NCBI GenBank assembly: GCA_009859145.1
Contig: VRVR01000013.1
Span: 1 to 64,000, forward strand
DNA: 64,000 bases
Reading direction: 5' to 3'
Origin: Andalucia godoyi
Lineage: Eukaryota > Discoba > Jakobea > Jakobida > Andaluciidae
In this document: one piece after another, positions 48,738-59,400 of the stretch
Layout of the letters: every line of letters begins with the position of its first letter
Numbering within the stretch: position 1 is the first letter of the stretch
Notes under the pieces: model-generated
Seen by the model: only the letters and a program-made list of their open reading frames with translations
What the model was told of the DNA's origin: nothing
Database searches by the model: none
Program-made: the position numbers and the translations under genes

Positions 48738-49323
48738 GCAAGCGGCTCAAGACACTCGCTCTGCTTTATTTCATCGGTGTACAATGCATTGCAGTTGTGC
48801 CAAATCGGTCAGGGTGTTTCCAATGTTCACGCTGGTTTCGCACTCGGCGGGGATCATCAAAGAACAGAGAGAGCAAGAAAGGAAAAAACCGAGCAAGCAT
48901 CAAGTCGTGAAGCATCAAGCAAGCAGAGAGCGATTTCGCGCTTTGTGTGTCCTCTTCGAAAGCCATTGTGGGCCTCTTGAAATCTCTTTGCCCTACAAGC
49001 CCACGCCCTTTCTTCTCCTCTCATGAAGGGGAAGCAACACGAACTTTTGTCCAATAAACACAGCGTTCCTCGTCATCCTTTCCTCTCTTTCTTTCTTTCT
49101 TCCTTTCTTTCTTTCTTTCTTTTCCTTTTTCTTTCTTTTCCTTTCCTTCTTCTTCTTTCTTCTGTCTTGTTTGGACTATTTCATTTATATTGAAACCTTC
49201 CGAAGCTTCTTTTATCTTCTTCCTTCGTTTGTTTTTTTGGTTTTTGTTGTTGTTGTGTTTGTTTTTTCTTTTCTTTTGTTGCTCCCCTCTCCCCGGTCTT
49301 CCCCTTCCTTTACATTCTAAACA
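48738..49323. other. 5' flank of eIF4A
   Basis: It contains a (TTTC)n-rich pyrimidine stretch at about 49080-49150 and continuing T/C-rich DNA to the ATG, a likely long pyrimidine-rich 5' leader. Short frames before 49030 lack features. Confidence 0.6.
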
Positions 49324-50520
49324 ATGGCAGACGCGAAAGGCTCGAATTACAACTGGGACACGATTGAGTCCAACTATGACGAAGTGTTCACTTCGTTTGA
49401 TGACATGAAGCTTCCTGAAGAGCTTCTCCGCGGAATCTACGGACATGGTTTTGAGAAGCCGTCTGCAATTCAGCAGCGTGCTATTGTTCCGTTCATCAAG
49501 GGTCGTGACGAGATTGCTCAGGCCCAGTCTGGAACGGGAAAGACTGCGACGTTTTCAATTGGTATTTTGGCACGTATTAACCCTGCCGTCAAGCAGACGC
49601 AGGCATTGTTGCTTGCCCCTACTCGTGAGCTTGCACTCCAGATTGCCTCTGTGTTCTCAGCACTTGGTGAACACATGGGAATCGAGGTCTATGCCTGCAT
49701 TGGAGGAAACAACGTCCGTGCGGATATGAACAAGCTTGAGCAGGGTGTCCACGTGGTCATCGGAACCCCGGGACGTGTGTTTGACATGATCAACCGCCGT
49801 GCGCTCCGTGCAGATACCATCCGCATGTTTGTGCTCGATGAAGCAGATGAGATGCTTTCAAAGGGATTCAAGGAACAGATCTATGAGATTTTCAGATTTT
49901 TGCCAGAGGACGTCCAGGTTGGTCTGTTCTCTGCCACCATGCCCCCTGATGTTTTGGAAATCACACAAAAGTTCATGCGCGACTCTGTTCGCATCCTTGT
50001 TAAGAAGGAGGAGCTGACCCTTGAAGGAATCAAGCAGTTCTACATTGCAATCGACAAGGAGGAGTGGAAGGCGGAGGTTCTCATGGATCTGTACCAACTC
50101 ATCAACATTGCTCAGTGCGTTATCTTCTGCAACTCCCGACGCAAGGTGGAGTACGTTACGGACAAGCTGAGAGCCAAGGACTTTGCGGTTGCGTCCATCC
50201 ATGGTGAAATGCCCCAGCAGGAAAGAGAGTACATCATGAAGGAGTTCCGCTCTGGAGCTGCCCGTGTCCTCATCACCACCGATCTTCTTGCCCGAGGTAT
50301 CGATGTCCAGCAGGTGTCCCTTGTTATCAACTACGATCTTCCCTCCAACAAGGAAAACTACATCCATCGTATCGGTCGTTCCGGTCGTTTCGGCAGAAAG
50401 GGTGTTTCCATCAACTTTGTTACCAAGGACGAGGCTGGAATGCTCCGTGAACTCGAGCAGTTCTACAATTGTACCATAGAGGAGATGCCTGCAAACATTG
50501 CAGATCTTTTGGCTCCTTAA
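49324..50520 (+). CDS. Translation initiation factor eIF4A (DEAD-box RNA helicase)
   Basis: A 398-residue ATP-dependent RNA helicase that unwinds 5' leaders as part of eIF4F. All DEAD-box motifs are present and canonical: Q motif ([10 protein letters not shown]), [30 protein letters not shown] and [13 protein letters not shown]. The N-terminal region ([19 protein letters not shown]) and the C-terminus ([17 protein letters not shown]) identify eIF4A rather than eIF4A3 or other DEAD proteins, although the 3-like paralogue is close. Codon use is strongly biased to C-ending and GGA/CGT codons, consistent with high expression. Complete; the start is unambiguous. Confidence 0.97.
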   Translation: MADAKGSNYNWDTIESNYDEVFTSFDDMKLPEELLRGIYGHGFEKPSAIQQRAIVPFIKGRDEIAQAQSGTGKTATFSIGILARINPAVKQTQALLLAPTRELALQIASVFSALGEHMGIEVYACIGGNNVRADMNKLEQGVHVVIGTPGRVFDMINRRALRADTIRMFVLDEADEMLSKGFKEQIYEIFRFLPEDVQVGLFSATMPPDVLEITQKFMRDSVRILVKKEELTLEGIKQFYIAIDKEEWKAEVLMDLYQLINIAQCVIFCNSRRKVEYVTDKLRAKDFAVASIHGEMPQQEREYIMKEFRSGAARVLITTDLLARGIDVQQVSLVINYDLPSNKENYIHRIGRSGRFGRKGVSINFVTKDEAGMLRELEQFYNCTIEEMPANIADLLAP

Positions 50521-51159
50521 GCAATGTTGCGATGTTGGGCATTGTTGGGACTGAAGGTAGTTTGGAAGTAAGCGTGCGTGAATGTCTGATTTGTCAATAA
50601 TGTTTGTCTTTTTTTTTCTTTTTTTTTTTTTTTTTGGGTTTTGATTCGATCAATTTGTTCCTTCTCAGAAGAGAAAGAGAGAGAAATTAAGAAAGGAAAT
50701 TTTTTTAAAAAAAACTGAGAAGCAAACGTACGTCGAGAATGAAGAGGAACAGAAATGTGTGACTGGCTGACACGGCGGACGTGCTACTCATTGCAAGGCT
50801 TCCAAGCATTCTTGCCTTGCAGAACGCACGTCCTCGCTGGAAGAGCGCCTGCGGTTTGTCCAAAAGCATTGCAAAGAACGGCATTGCTGTGCCTGCCCGA
50901 AAACACGTGCTTGTGCCAGCAAGAGGATACCCAGCACCGGTCGGTGCTACGATAAACGATTTTACAACCACGTACTGCCCGTAAGTCGAGCTGTTCAACC
51001 CCGGGGAAACACCGTTTGTGCGATAAGCGAACAGCGATCACCAGGCATGGATGGCATCAAGTCTTGTGTGGATCGAGTGCGCCGCTGTGGCTCGTATCCT
51101 ATCTCTTCATTTACGTTACTTTGCATCTGTCAACGAAACCAACACTCGGGCATGTTAAA
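50521..51159. other. Intergenic region after eIF4A
   Basis: T-rich 3' flank (T9-T18 runs at 50608-50636). A minus-strand frame at 50705-50998 encodes a hydrophobic stretch (VAPTGAGYPLAGTSTC; SASHTFLFLFILDVRLLLSF) that might be part of a small membrane protein. It lacks family similarity and could be the remnant of a gene. Confidence 0.4.
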
Positions 51160-51733
51160 ATGATGAGATCGTCGTGGTTGGTTGCAATGTTGGTTGCGTG
51201 TGCTGTCGCTGCAGCTCCAGTTGCCAAGGCGCGTGCCGGTCTGCAGAACGACCTCTGTTTGCCTTGCCTTGAGTTCTTTGGCGAGTCGATTTCTGCTCTA
51301 GCGGTTGCGATTGACGGAGGAATCTTTGCGTCCTGTGCGGCACTATGCAGCGCAGCTGTCCACGAAGACAAGCTCTGCCCGACCTGACTGCCCGACCTGA
51401 CTGCCCGACCTCAGGAAGTTTGCACCAGGTGGCCAGATTAAGTTCAATGTGTCCTACACCGTGAACAAGGAAATCGGAACCGGGATGCTGCAGTACCGAA
51501 TTCTCGACGCGGACGATGGCTCCATGGCCGCAGTTGACTATTTCTACATTGAAAAGTTCAAGCAAGGAAGCTTCTTCCACGTCTTTGAAGTGGACATCGA
51601 CGACGGCTTCGACGTCGGCAAGTACAACCTCGAAGCAAAGGTCTGCGAGGGAGCATGCGAGTTCACCGCCACTCCCCACACATACGTTTACGACATCAAG
51701 ATCGTTCCAATCGTCATTGACAATTCCAAATAG
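51160..51733 (+). pseudogene. Secreted Cys-rich protein gene split by a frameshift
   Basis: The first part (51160-51387) encodes a signal peptide (MMRSSWLVAMLVACAVAAAP) and a Cys-spaced helical segment (LCLPCLEFFGESISALAV, then SCAALCSAAVHEDKLC) resembling the N-terminal half of a saposin-B-like domain. It stops at TGA 51385. A second part in a frame shifted by one, from about 51401 to TAG 51733, encodes a beta-rich acidic domain (GGQIKFNVSYTVNKEIGTGM, YFYIEKFKQGSFFHVFEVDI, CEGACEF) with no stop. Exactly at the break is a 13-bp unit present three times. Either the tandem duplication broke the gene, or a short intron or assembly error lies here. Function unknown; a secreted protein. Confidence 0.5.
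51375..51411 (+). repeat. 13-bp tandem triplication
   Basis: CTGCCCGACCTGA is repeated twice and then a third time as CTGCCCGACCT followed by CA. Its 13-bp period shifts the reading frame by one with each unit. Confidence 0.95.
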
Positions 51734-51974
51734 TTTCTGCCGTCTGTTCTTGTTTTACATATAAAAATCTATGCCGAATTCGTGTCGTAATAATGTTAGT
51801 TAAATAAAGAAAGAAATATATTGTTCTTTGTCTCGCGCTTGTTTGCTGATTTCCTGCGGGGTGCCGTTTCCGTCTGTCAAAAAACTGGAGACGCGTTTTT
51901 CGCAAGTTGCTGACCAACGAAGGTTTCGGAATGACTACCCTTGCCCTGTCGTTGCTTTGCATGCCGCCTCGGAC

Positions 51975-52200
51975 CCACGTTCTTGTCGTACTGCATCATC
52001 CGTGTTGCAACCCGGACTGCGTTGTGCAGTACCGGGAAGGGAGAGATAGACCCCAACACGCACTTCGTGTTTGTTAAGCTGGATGTCAAGCGCACTGCCG
52101 TTCCAGTCGCAATCGATCCGACATCCGACATGTGCACCGCGGACGTGCGAAGGTCTTGTTTTCACCGAAACGACGGGATGATCATGCCACCACACGGTCT
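51975..52200 (-). mobile_element. Fanzor/TnpB-type transposon relic C
   Basis: On the minus strand, around 52130-52040, the translation reads CRIDCDWNGSALDI, then VRVGVYLSLP, matching the zinc-ribbon/RuvC-III tail of relic A (CMIDRDWNGARNI...GRVGACPLP) in frame but with substitutions (DRD to DCD, ARN to ALD). Nucleotide homology includes CCCCAACACGC and TTGCAACCCGG. The element termini are not recognisable, so this is the oldest or most rearranged copy. A long minus-strand frame that includes it continues into an AAT repeat and is not a gene. Confidence 0.6.
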
Positions 52201-52308
52201 GCATGTCTTGGAGTGCGCTCCTCCGTATCGGCCATGACTTGACCTGATAGTCCCCTGAACGCTTGTGCTCTGTGCAACAACCGTTGTCGAGACTCGCAAT
52301 GGCCCCAA

Positions 52309-52326
52309 TACAACAACAACAACAAC

Positions 52327-52390
<64 letters not shown>
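52309..52390. repeat. (CAA)n-(TAA)n microsatellite
   Basis: About five CAA units followed by ~22 TAA/AAT units. It lies between transposon relics C and D. Confidence 0.95.
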
Positions 52391-52391
<1 letters not shown>

Positions 52392-52520
52392 TAATAAACA
52401 CAGGTGATATTGGTTTGCGTAGCAGAAATGACTATCCAAAAACACGTATCAATTTCACTTGCCATTTCTGTAGACATTCTTGCATAACGAATTGACGATT
52501 CTCATTTTTTGGGTTTTTGG

Positions 52521-52771
52521 GCCTACATTGTACACTAACCACGGATAATCATCGCTGATCACCCATAACCAATGTTGCAACCCAGCAACATGCATAATGC
52601 AACGCGGGGGCGTGTTTATATAGGGATTTCATGATCAAAATGGGGCGAAACGAATCGGGCATCGTGTGACAGAGTTGGTTAAGATAACAGACGCATGTGC
52701 ATGGCGCGTGGCGGTGGTTCTGTTTACGTGCGCTTTAGATTGCTTCATCATACGGCAAGAAGTGTCAGCGG
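52521..52771 (-). mobile_element. Fanzor-type transposon relic D, MITE-like (251 bp)
   Basis: Read on the minus strand, it is collinear with relic A from CCGCTG through ATGATGAAGCAATCTAAAG, the TATATAAACACGCCC block and GCGTTGCAT. It then jumps straight to ATGCATGTTGCTGGGTTGCA and continues to the right end ATGTAGGC. The coding remnant of A is absent. The right end holds a perfect 7-bp hairpin (ATGTTGC...GCAACAT, 6-base loop). It lies 97 bp upstream of GNL1 and may contribute to its 5' region. Confidence 0.75.
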
Positions 52772-52867
52772 CATAAGACTCGAAGTGCAGACACTCTCGT
52801 TTTTATTTTTTATTTTTTCGCTTATAAAGCTGCAGCTCATTGCCGACGAAAAGCAAGAAAAAGTGAA

Positions 52868-54451
52868 ATGTCAGGTCGAAAGCCGTTCTCTTCCAAGCAG
52901 AAGAAGGCGCAACTGCAAGAAAAGCGGAAACGCAAAGCACAGCGAGGAAACGAGGCAAGCTCTGATTCCGACTCGGAAATCATCCATGTTCAGCCTGGAC
53001 ATCCCGATCAGCAAAAGACGGACCCATGCAGTGCACCGCGTATTCGCAGCAACGCCGGTGCTTCCTCCTCCAATCCAGCTGCGGCTGCAGACTCGGGGAG
53101 CTCCGTGGAGCACTCTACAGCGAAGAGCGAACAATCCGCGCGACGGCCATCAAAGCGTGAAAAACAAGAAAAGTCGACAGCAGAGGCTTATCGGATTGAT
53201 CATGAGCTTCCAACGGAGACTGCTGCGCGTATTTTGAAAGACACGATGGCGGACATGTCGCTTCGCAACCGACGATTCATGCACTTGTTCTTGGAACCGG
53301 ACTCGGTGGTGCAGCAACAAAAGAAGCTTCGGTCGGTTCCATACCAGCGAAAACGCCACAACATTCTAGAGTTTGCCGGGAAGACGGATCTGGTGCAGGT
53401 GCCCCGTCGGCCGGAATGGACGTATGAAATGTCGCGCGAAGAAGTGGAAAAGAACGAGGAGGAGATGTTCCAGCGGTGGATGATGGACGTGTTTTCGCGA
53501 TTCAAACCGACAGAGCTCAACTACTTTGAATGTAATCTGGAGATGTGGAGACAGATGTGGCGAACGATGGAGCGATCCGACACAGTCGCAGTCATTACAG
53601 ACATTCGCCATCCGTTGTTGCATGTTCCAAAGAACTTGATTGAGTATATTACGGTGCACAACAAGCGCAAGATGACTATTGTGCTCAACAAGTGCGACCT
53701 CGTTTCTCCGCAGCGCCAGCAAGCTTGGGTAGACTACTTCAAGCTCCAGTATCCACACATTCCTTCCATCCTGTTCTCATCACGACGCGCTGATGTTCAC
53801 TGTTCAAATCTGATCGATCTCTTCACGGAAATCGGAGCAACCAAGGTTGGAATGATTGGGCACCCTTCAGTCGGAAAGTCTTCTTTGCTGAATGCCCTTG
53901 TCGAACGAAAAGTCGCATCCACGTCCCGAACTCCAGGGCACACCAAGCATTTCCAGACGTTCTTCGTATCCAAGGAGCTCATGCTTGTCGATTGCCCGGG
54001 GCTGATGTTCCCGGTCACCGGTTGCGACCGCCATGTGCAGATTCTCTGCGGGCTATTCCCTCTAGCACAAGTCCGAGAGCCGTATTCAGCGATTCGGACA
54101 CTTGCAGAACATGTTCCAACCCCGCTTGAAGAGCATTTTCAACTGAAGTTCCCAAGCGAGGAGCTCTATGGACAAGTATCCGATGTCCCCGGTGCGTGGT
54201 CTCCCTTTGGAATATGCGTCGCTTATGCCGTCAAGAAGGGATACATGAACAAGGGTGGAGCGCCGAATGTCCACCGGGCAGCTTATGAAATCCTGCGAGA
54301 CTGCGTGGACGGCGTCATCGATTTTTCATTCGAGCCTCCACTCATTTCAGCTGAAAATCCGGCCGCGATGTCGTCAAACGATGAGCCAAAGTACAATGCC
54401 AATACAGCAGCCAGCTCATGCCTCGACAGCACCTCTGCAGTCCCCCAGTAG
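52868..54451 (+). CDS. GNL1-type circularly permuted GTPase
   Basis: A 527-residue protein starting MSGRKPFSSKQKKAQLQEKR, the basic N-terminus diagnostic of GNL1. The G motifs occur in permuted order: G4 NKCDLV at ~275, then G1 GHPSVGKSSLLNAL at ~330, a TSRTPGHTKHFQT G2 region, and G3 DCPGLMFP at ~376. GNL1/Lsg1-family GTPases act in ribosome biogenesis and nucleo-cytoplasmic traffic; GNL1 itself is less studied. The Ala/Ser-rich stretch at ~40-95 is low-complexity, and the C-terminal ~40 residues are unconserved. Length is slightly under human GNL1 (607). The ATG is the first in frame after a D-type transposon relic. Confidence 0.92.
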   Translation: MSGRKPFSSKQKKAQLQEKRKRKAQRGNEASSDSDSEIIHVQPGHPDQQKTDPCSAPRIRSNAGASSSNPAAAADSGSSVEHSTAKSEQSARRPSKREKQEKSTAEAYRIDHELPTETAARILKDTMADMSLRNRRFMHLFLEPDSVVQQQKKLRSVPYQRKRHNILEFAGKTDLVQVPRRPEWTYEMSREEVEKNEEEMFQRWMMDVFSRFKPTELNYFECNLEMWRQMWRTMERSDTVAVITDIRHPLLHVPKNLIEYITVHNKRKMTIVLNKCDLVSPQRQQAWVDYFKLQYPHIPSILFSSRRADVHCSNLIDLFTEIGATKVGMIGHPSVGKSSLLNALVERKVASTSRTPGHTKHFQTFFVSKELMLVDCPGLMFPVTGCDRHVQILCGLFPLAQVREPYSAIRTLAEHVPTPLEEHFQLKFPSEELYGQVSDVPGAWSPFGICVAYAVKKGYMNKGGAPNVHRAAYEILRDCVDGVIDFSFEPPLISAENPAAMSSNDEPKYNANTAASSCLDSTSAVPQ

Positions 54452-54803
54452 ATGTGCATATCTGTGTGCTTCTTTTATCTATCTTGATTTACTGTTTCGT
54501 GTTCGCTGTGACTCGTGCGCGCTAAGAACGGACTCTATTTGACGACGCTGCAGGAACTGGGCTGGAGCCAAGATGTTTCGGAGCGCTTCCCCTATTGGAC
54601 GGCAGGTGCCACATCAGTTCCCACTGCAACTGCTGTAGGGTGAACCGTTTGAGCAACTTTTGAACTGTTCTAATCGTATATTATTTCGTGTTTTTCACCG
54701 TTAATATTTTTTGCAATATTGTTTTTTTTATTTTCGCTTTTTCCAGCATTAAACATCATTTTCAATTTTCACAGTATAATTGCTATTATCTTGTGAATCG
54801 TGA
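54452..54803. other. Intergenic region GNL1 to EF-hand-like gene
   Basis: AT-rich from 54660 on (TATATTATTTCGTG; T-runs near 54720). It holds the promoter of the next gene. No other feature was seen. Confidence 0.5.
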
Positions 54804-56360
54804 ATGACGGATATTCGCACCGAGTTTGTTGCGCTTTGCCACGAGGATCCATCGTACAACGCAGGATTTGTCTCTGTGCTGTCGCTTGATCACATCTTCA
54901 AGCAGCTTGGGCTTTCGTTTGGGTCTTCAGATGCAGACAGCATCATGGTCCACTTGGATATCCTTGATAATGGCCATGTGGACATTTCGTCTCTTGAAAA
55001 TCACCTCGCCGCACAAAAGTCGAGCGCATCCCATCCCGTCGTCCATCCCAGTGTTGGTTCCTATCCCAATCCCAATCCCAATACGGGTGCTAATGGTAAT
55101 GGTATGGGTCACCATGCAAACAGCACTTATCATTACCCAGCGTCTGCATCTGCGTCTTCCTCTTATTATACGTCCTCTACTCCTGCTTATCCTGCAAGCA
55201 ATCCAAGTCATGCCACGCTGTCGCCGACTCCTTCGAATTTCTCGTCCGTGTACACTTCGGACGCAGGAGCCGCGGCGCAGGAGCTAATCCAGAAGAATAG
55301 TCGCGAGTTGCACAGAGACTTCTCGCTCTTCGACCGCGGCCTCGTGACTGCTCGTGTGTTTGCGGACCAGCTGTCGGCACTTGGGTTTGTCGTCGCGGAT
55401 GAGCTTGTGAATGCGCTGAACAAGCATGAGCGTGGCTCGCTGATCAATTTTGCCAACTTTATGAAGATCCTTGCGAAGACCCAGGTCTCCATCGCGTCGT
55501 ACGATAGTCGGTCGACTGTTGGAACCCCTGAAACGGGCTCTGTGGCTGGAGGAACTCGACCACAGCGTGGACTGGAATCGAGACTGTATTCGCCTGCCTC
55601 GGTGTCTCAACACATGGGATTTGGAGCTGGACGCGCGCTTTCCGATGACCGTCGGGCTGTGCAGGATGTCATTCGGGCGTATTGCCGTGGAGAGATGTCC
55701 GGTCCGGAGTTCAGGGCAAAGTTGGTGAATGGTTTCCAAATCAACATTACCGAGTCTCTCGATGCCCTCATTCTGAAGACGCACCGGGATGGATTCGCAA
55801 ACTTTCGTGATGTGTTGAAAGAGGTTGGGAAGGCCGCACCAGAGATTGTGCATGGAAAGCAGAATACTGACGATGACATTGACGACCGCATGTCGGTCGT
55901 TTCTGTTGCATCCACCAGACCATCTGCGAGAACGAGTGGAAATATCATCTCTTGGGACGGACAGCCTCCTGAACAGCAGAGACCCATGCGTCGCGAGCAT
56001 CGTTTGGAAGCCCCGTTTGCGCTGACTGCTGGATATGGAGGAAACGACATCCCGTTTCAAAAGACCTCGCGACCTGCCTCTGCGGTTTTGATGTCACCGA
56101 CGACGAAATCACGCCCCAGCAACTACGGATGGACCGACTCTTCGTCTTCTGCAGCGGGATCTCGAGAGACAGACGCATCAGACGTTCCGCGCGGACAGGG
56201 CATAGGAATCAGTGCCGCCTCGAGCAAGCATTCGCAAGGCCACGGAAATATTTTGAACTGGAATACGAAGCCTACCGAGTCCGAGTCCCCCAAAGTTTCA
56301 TCTCGTCGTGTCACCCAACCGCGCGATGTGAAGCGTCCTGTCTGGGCTTATGAAAACTGA
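54804..56360 (+). CDS. EF-hand-like protein with low-complexity linkers
   Basis: A 518-residue protein. Residues 1-75 look like a degenerate EF-hand pair (AGFVSVLSLDHIFKQLGLSF, then VHLDILDNGHVDISSLENHL), with poor calcium ligands. A Pro/Asn/Ser/Tyr-rich linker (~75-150) precedes a second pair (RELHRDFSLFDRGLVTARVF, LNKHERGSLINFANFMKIL) and a third module (VQDVIRAYCRGEMSGPEFRA, RDGFANFRDVLKEVG). The C-terminal 150 residues are basic and disordered, with a repeated GNI-hydrophobic-x-W motif (SGNIISWDG, GHGNILNWNT). Similar EF-hand plus disordered-tail proteins occur in flagella and on microtubules, but I cannot assign this one. It is convergent with the giant coiled-coil gene; only ~128 bp separate the stops. 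Confidence 0.65.
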   Translation: MTDIRTEFVALCHEDPSYNAGFVSVLSLDHIFKQLGLSFGSSDADSIMVHLDILDNGHVDISSLENHLAAQKSSASHPVVHPSVGSYPNPNPNTGANGNGMGHHANSTYHYPASASASSSYYTSSTPAYPASNPSHATLSPTPSNFSSVYTSDAGAAAQELIQKNSRELHRDFSLFDRGLVTARVFADQLSALGFVVADELVNALNKHERGSLINFANFMKILAKTQVSIASYDSRSTVGTPETGSVAGGTRPQRGLESRLYSPASVSQHMGFGAGRALSDDRRAVQDVIRAYCRGEMSGPEFRAKLVNGFQINITESLDALILKTHRDGFANFRDVLKEVGKAAPEIVHGKQNTDDDIDDRMSVVSVASTRPSARTSGNIISWDGQPPEQQRPMRREHRLEAPFALTAGYGGNDIPFQKTSRPASAVLMSPTTKSRPSNYGWTDSSSSAAGSRETDASDVPRGQGIGISAASSKHSQGHGNILNWNTKPTESESPKVSSRRVTQPRDVKRPVWAYEN

Positions 56361-56488
56361 GAGACTTTAACAGTTGGCATTCATCTTTTGTTTACTTTCT
56401 AACTAATAAAATAAAATAAAATAAACATGACACATCAAGAACAATAACCTAATAAAAACAAAACATATGAACACAAAAGGAGTGTCCG

Positions 56489-59400
56489 CTAACGGCGACC
56501 GGAATGTTGCCTGCCGGAAACAAGACCAGGGACGCCACGGCTGGAGGGCCGTCCCGAAGCCGTACTTGCACTTGCACTTGCGCTCCCGGACGCCGGTCTT
56601 CCGCTCATTCCCAGCGTGGGAAGTGGTTGGCTGCTTGACATGTGGGACGCGCTCGGACGTCGGACGGCACGAGAGCTAGAGACAGATCTGCCCGACAAGG
56701 ATCCCGAGGAAGGAACCTGCGGCTGTGGCTGTGGCTGCGGTTCTTGTGTTACGGAAGCAACAACATGAGGATCCGCGAGAATGGTATCCGATGGAGGCTC
56801 CATGCCGCTCTCTTGCATGGACGCGCGCAAATCGTCAATTTCAATCAACGCACGACGCAAATCCTGCAACGATGCTTCATACCGATCTCGATAGAGCTGA
56901 ACTTGTTCGGGGGCGTCGAGATCCATTTCGGACCGAAGGACGTCAAGCTTCGACAAGGCTTGCATCTTAATACGCTGCTCGTCGGCTAGCCGCTTCAGCA
57001 GCTTTTTGATCTCTCGATCTTTCTGGTCCTCGATGATGTTCGTCTTGCGCTGTACCTTCTCTTCAACAGAAGCAAACTGGCGCAGAGCGACATCCTTCTT
57101 TTCAATTTCGATCAGCAGTTTGTCAACATCAATGTGTGACCATCTCTCATAACGTTTGACCTTTTCCTCGAGATCCGTTAGCACCTGAGCATTTCGCACC
57201 TTCCAATGCACCAGCTGCTGTTTGTTCTTCATTTGCATATTCAGGTCCTTGCGCAACTGCTCAAGCTCAACTTCTGCACTGTGCAATGCACTCTGCGTCG
57301 CCACGAGTTGCTGACGAAGAATGGTCTCGCGCTCCTCAACTCGTTCACGATTCGCCCAGTACTCCCGTTGCATCTTCTCGCGTTCATGGACTTCCTTGCG
57401 CACGACTCTTTCGAATCGAGATTTGATAGTGGCCTGACGAAGCAACGCAAAGAGCGACATCTTCATAATCGTCTTTTTCATTTCCATGTTTTCTTCCTTC
57501 ACGCGGGAAATTTCATCGTCGAAACGAGCAATCTTCAAGGCTTTCCTCTTCAATTCCAAGGGGGCGTTTTCAGACTCGACCATCTTGAGCATTGCCTCCT
57601 TCTTGACCTCCATCAAATTGTTCTGCATCTCTCTGTAGAGATACGTGCGATATTCATCAAACTTGCCTTTTGTCAGCGTGAGTTCGCGATCCAGAGACTC
57701 GATACGGTCCTGGAACTCCGCCTCGATCTTGGTGCGTAGCACAGCCTCCTGCTCGGCCATCGACTTTCGGAGGCGCTCGTTCTCTTTGGAGAGCTCGTCA
57801 AGTGCATACAAAAGCTCGTAGTTTCGGTCCGCTAGTTCAATTTGGACTCTACGCTTGAGTGCGCGACGATCCATCTCGTGGATCGATTCCAGATAACGGA
57901 GACGGCTCTCGAGCTGAAAGATGGTGTATGTCAAGCGGTGCGCCGTTTCCTTCAAAACCACAGACCGCTGATCTACGGCCGAAGATTTCCACTCCATGAG
58001 CTTCTGCGTAAGCTCATCAAGACACAAATTCAAATGATCCTCGGTCACTTCACACACCACAATCTCCTCGGGCTCACCGCGCCGTTTCACGCAACGAGAC
58101 AGGAATCGCTGCAAGAAATCCTTCACAAGCAGTGCTTTCGAAGAAACATCTGCAGACGAGCCCATTCCAGGCGCAGTGAGAAAAGGTGCCGGCTGGGATG
58201 CTCCAAAGCTCGATGGAACGACGGACGGAACAGAAGAATTCAGCGTGGCGCCTGTATCTGGTTCTGAAAATAATCTTGCGTAGATGACTTGGACACGAGA
58301 CACGTCTTCTTGGATGAGAAGCGCGGAGGTCTTCTGATGAAGAAGCAAGATCTGAACGGAGCGAATCAGCGACTCGGTCAACTTTCGAGGAGCATTGAGA
58401 GCGATGCGGGCCACCAGCACTTGCGGGGACACCGGCTGCGGCTCCTCCAACGCATCAAGCGTTGGAACTGCCTGGACTTGCGAGAGCGCAGCATTCCGGT
58501 TCTTCTCCTTGTCATCGGTCAGTGAATCATTGGATGCCTTGAAGGTCTCGATGAACGGCTTGACATTCACGAGGATATCGTCCTTAATTGCGTCCGCCAA
58601 ACCGTCGGAATCGTCAAGTTTCAAGCAGCGAGCAGATGCCACCTTTTGAACGTAGAAAGACCGAAGCTTTGCAAGCGTCAGCGAAGTTTCCAAAAAGTGA
58701 ATTTGCATCGACACTGCGAGCTCAGATTGACTCGTGGAGTAGACCTTTTCCTCGGCAAGCAAGTCATCAAGCAACAGATCAATAGCAGTCTCTTCGCCCG
58801 AAATGTAATTTCTTTCCGCGTCACCCAGAACTAACGAAATGTACTTGCATTTTGCCAACGGCGAATCCACAAGAGCACCTACAAAGGGGCCATAGTGCAA
58901 CGCATGATCCACTGCCTTTGCATGGAAGAACTGGTTCTGGTTCATTCGCATACTCTTGGAATTCTCCTCCACGATCTTCCAAACTGATCCTGGAAGGCCC
59001 GAAACATCGACGACGAACGGAAGAGAAGCCAGCAATTTTGACCGGGCGACAGACCGAGACTGGTCCGGAACAGAATCCGAAACAATGCAGCTCGAACACC
59101 AAGGATCGATTGGTGACACAAGAATATTCTCAAACGATCGGAGGATGCGAAGCGAATCGGCGACATTTGCCTTGTCACCCACGACAGCACGTTTGGAACT
59201 GACAATATCAGTTAGATTACGGAGCGAAACAATCAGCTTGCAGTACAACATGCGTCGCTTGCACATGATGTAGCGAAGCACAACGTCCGGATCTGTGGGA
59301 TCCGAAACATGCTCCAGCTCATCCCGTAACTTTGAAAAATCATGCGCGATCTGATCCAAACCCGCATTCTGCACAACATCCTCCACAAGGGAAACCGTGA

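Noticed and set aside
50705-50998. Small hydrophobic minus-strand frame
   Set aside because: Protein-like in places but no start context, no family match, and it ends in low-complexity sequence; mentioned only as intergenic content.
51935-52477. 180-codon minus-strand frame with poly-Tyr/Cys
   Set aside because: Its middle is an AAT/CAA microsatellite; only the C-terminal part is meaningful, as the nuclease remnant of relic C.
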